Translations under genes and position numbers: made by a program
Notes under the pieces: generated by a model
Told to the model about the DNA's origin: nothing
The model's input: the letters and a program-made list of their open reading frames with translations, nothing else
Database searches by the model: none
Part shown: piece after piece, positions 6,484 through 6,783 of the stretch
Position numbering within the stretch: the stretch's first letter is position 1
How the letters are laid out: each line of letters begins with the position of its first letter
DNA from: a bacterium
GTDB lineage: Bacteria > SZUA-79 > Acidulodesulfobacterales > Acidulodesulfobacteraceae
NCBI GenBank assembly: GCA_021781285.1
Contig: JAJXXD010000095.1
Span: forward strand, 1 to 6,783
Length of the DNA: 6,783 bases
Direction of reading: 5' to 3'

Positions 6484-6783
6484 ATGCCTTCTTTCGATAT
6501 AGTATCCAAAGCCGACCTTCAGGAGGTCGATAACGCCATCAATCAAGCCGTCAAGGAAATAATAGGCAGGTATGATTTTAAAGGAACAAAAAGCGAAATA
6601 AAAAGACAGGATAATATCCTTAAGCTGCTCGGCGACGACGATTATAAACTTACCGCTTTAATAGATATACTTGAAGGAAAACTTATAAAGCGTGGAGTTT
6701 CGATAAAATTTCTGGATTTTAAAAAAAAGGAAGAAGCATCTAAAGGAATGATGCGCCAGGAAATAGAAATCAAAGAAGGAGTG
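6484..6783 (+). CDS. yajQ: YajQ-family nucleotide-binding protein, 5' part (3' end outside window)
   Basis: The first 100 codons are open to the last base of the window; the family is usually about 160 residues, so about 60 are missing. The opening MPSFDIVSKADLQEVDNAIN, then the RYDFKG segment at ~29-34, are the hallmark of the YajQ/UPF0234 family. A DDDYKLTALIDIL region (~50-62) and KGMMRQEIEIKEGV (~87-100) also fit. The fold is a pair of ferredoxin-like domains. Members have been reported to bind nucleotides or RNA, and a Xanthomonas member binds cyclic di-GMP and works with a transcription factor; the role here is unknown. The start is set by the conserved N-terminus and a GGAG site 6 bases upstream. 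It lies 19 bases after lolA and is probably co-transcribed with it. Confidence 0.95.
   Translation, partial: MPSFDIVSKADLQEVDNAINQAVKEIIGRYDFKGTKSEIKRQDNILKLLGDDDYKLTALIDILEGKLIKRGVSIKFLDFKKKEEASKGMMRQEIEIKEGV

Noticed and set aside
6225..6509. Antisense frame across the lolA end and yajQ start
   Set aside because: It overlaps two well-supported genes and shows no recognisable motif, so it is treated as a shadow in AT-rich DNA.
6521..6527. Strong AGGAGGT sequence inside the start of yajQ
   Set aside because: No ATG, GTG or TTG lies at a suitable distance downstream, it encodes the conserved LQEVD of YajQ, and it is partly paired with GACCT just upstream.

Overview
This 6783-base window is a tightly packed, AT-rich chromosomal segment in which every gene lies on the + strand. 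In order it holds the 3' end of atpG (F1 gamma), atpD (F1 beta), a short atpC (F1 epsilon), serS (seryl-tRNA synthetase), ftsK (chromosome translocase), a lolA-like periplasmic lipoprotein carrier, and the 5' part of a yajQ-family gene that runs off the window. No tRNA or rRNA gene, CRISPR array, insertion sequence or phage gene is visible. No stretch longer than about 70 bases lacks a gene.

The organism is a bacterium with an outer membrane, because a LolA-type carrier is present. Its F-type ATP synthase, bacterial SerRS and classical FtsK look ordinary. The ftsK-lolA adjacency and the overall flavour recall deltaproteobacterial-grade lineages, but this assignment is tentative and rests on recollection of synteny only. 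Codon choice is biased to AT (AAA, ATA, TTA, AGA/AGG), with many A or T runs of 7-8 bases inside genes.

Layout: bases 1-2264 are the tail of the ATP synthase operon. The beta stop and epsilon start are directly adjacent, which suggests translational coupling. Bases 2265-2331 are a 67-base spacer with only three G/C bases. It contains a TATAAT hexamer, is the only plausible promoter position in the window, and supplies no Shine-Dalgarno sequence for serS. From 2332 to the end, serS, ftsK, lolA and yajQ are separated by 3 bases, a 4-base ATGA overlap and 19 bases respectively, so they probably form one transcript. That transcript may be continuous with the atp operon, since no terminator is visible between atpC and serS.

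I do not see an exotic or undescribed multi-gene system here; this is housekeeping DNA. The points worth a second look are small. They are an epsilon subunit consisting only of the beta-sandwich domain; a terminator-like hairpin plus T8 tract inside ftsK; an A-run at the ftsK/lolA junction that could allow a -1 slip into the lolA frame; the nearly GC-free promoter-like spacer with an SD-less serS start; and a sequence variant of SerRS motif 2.
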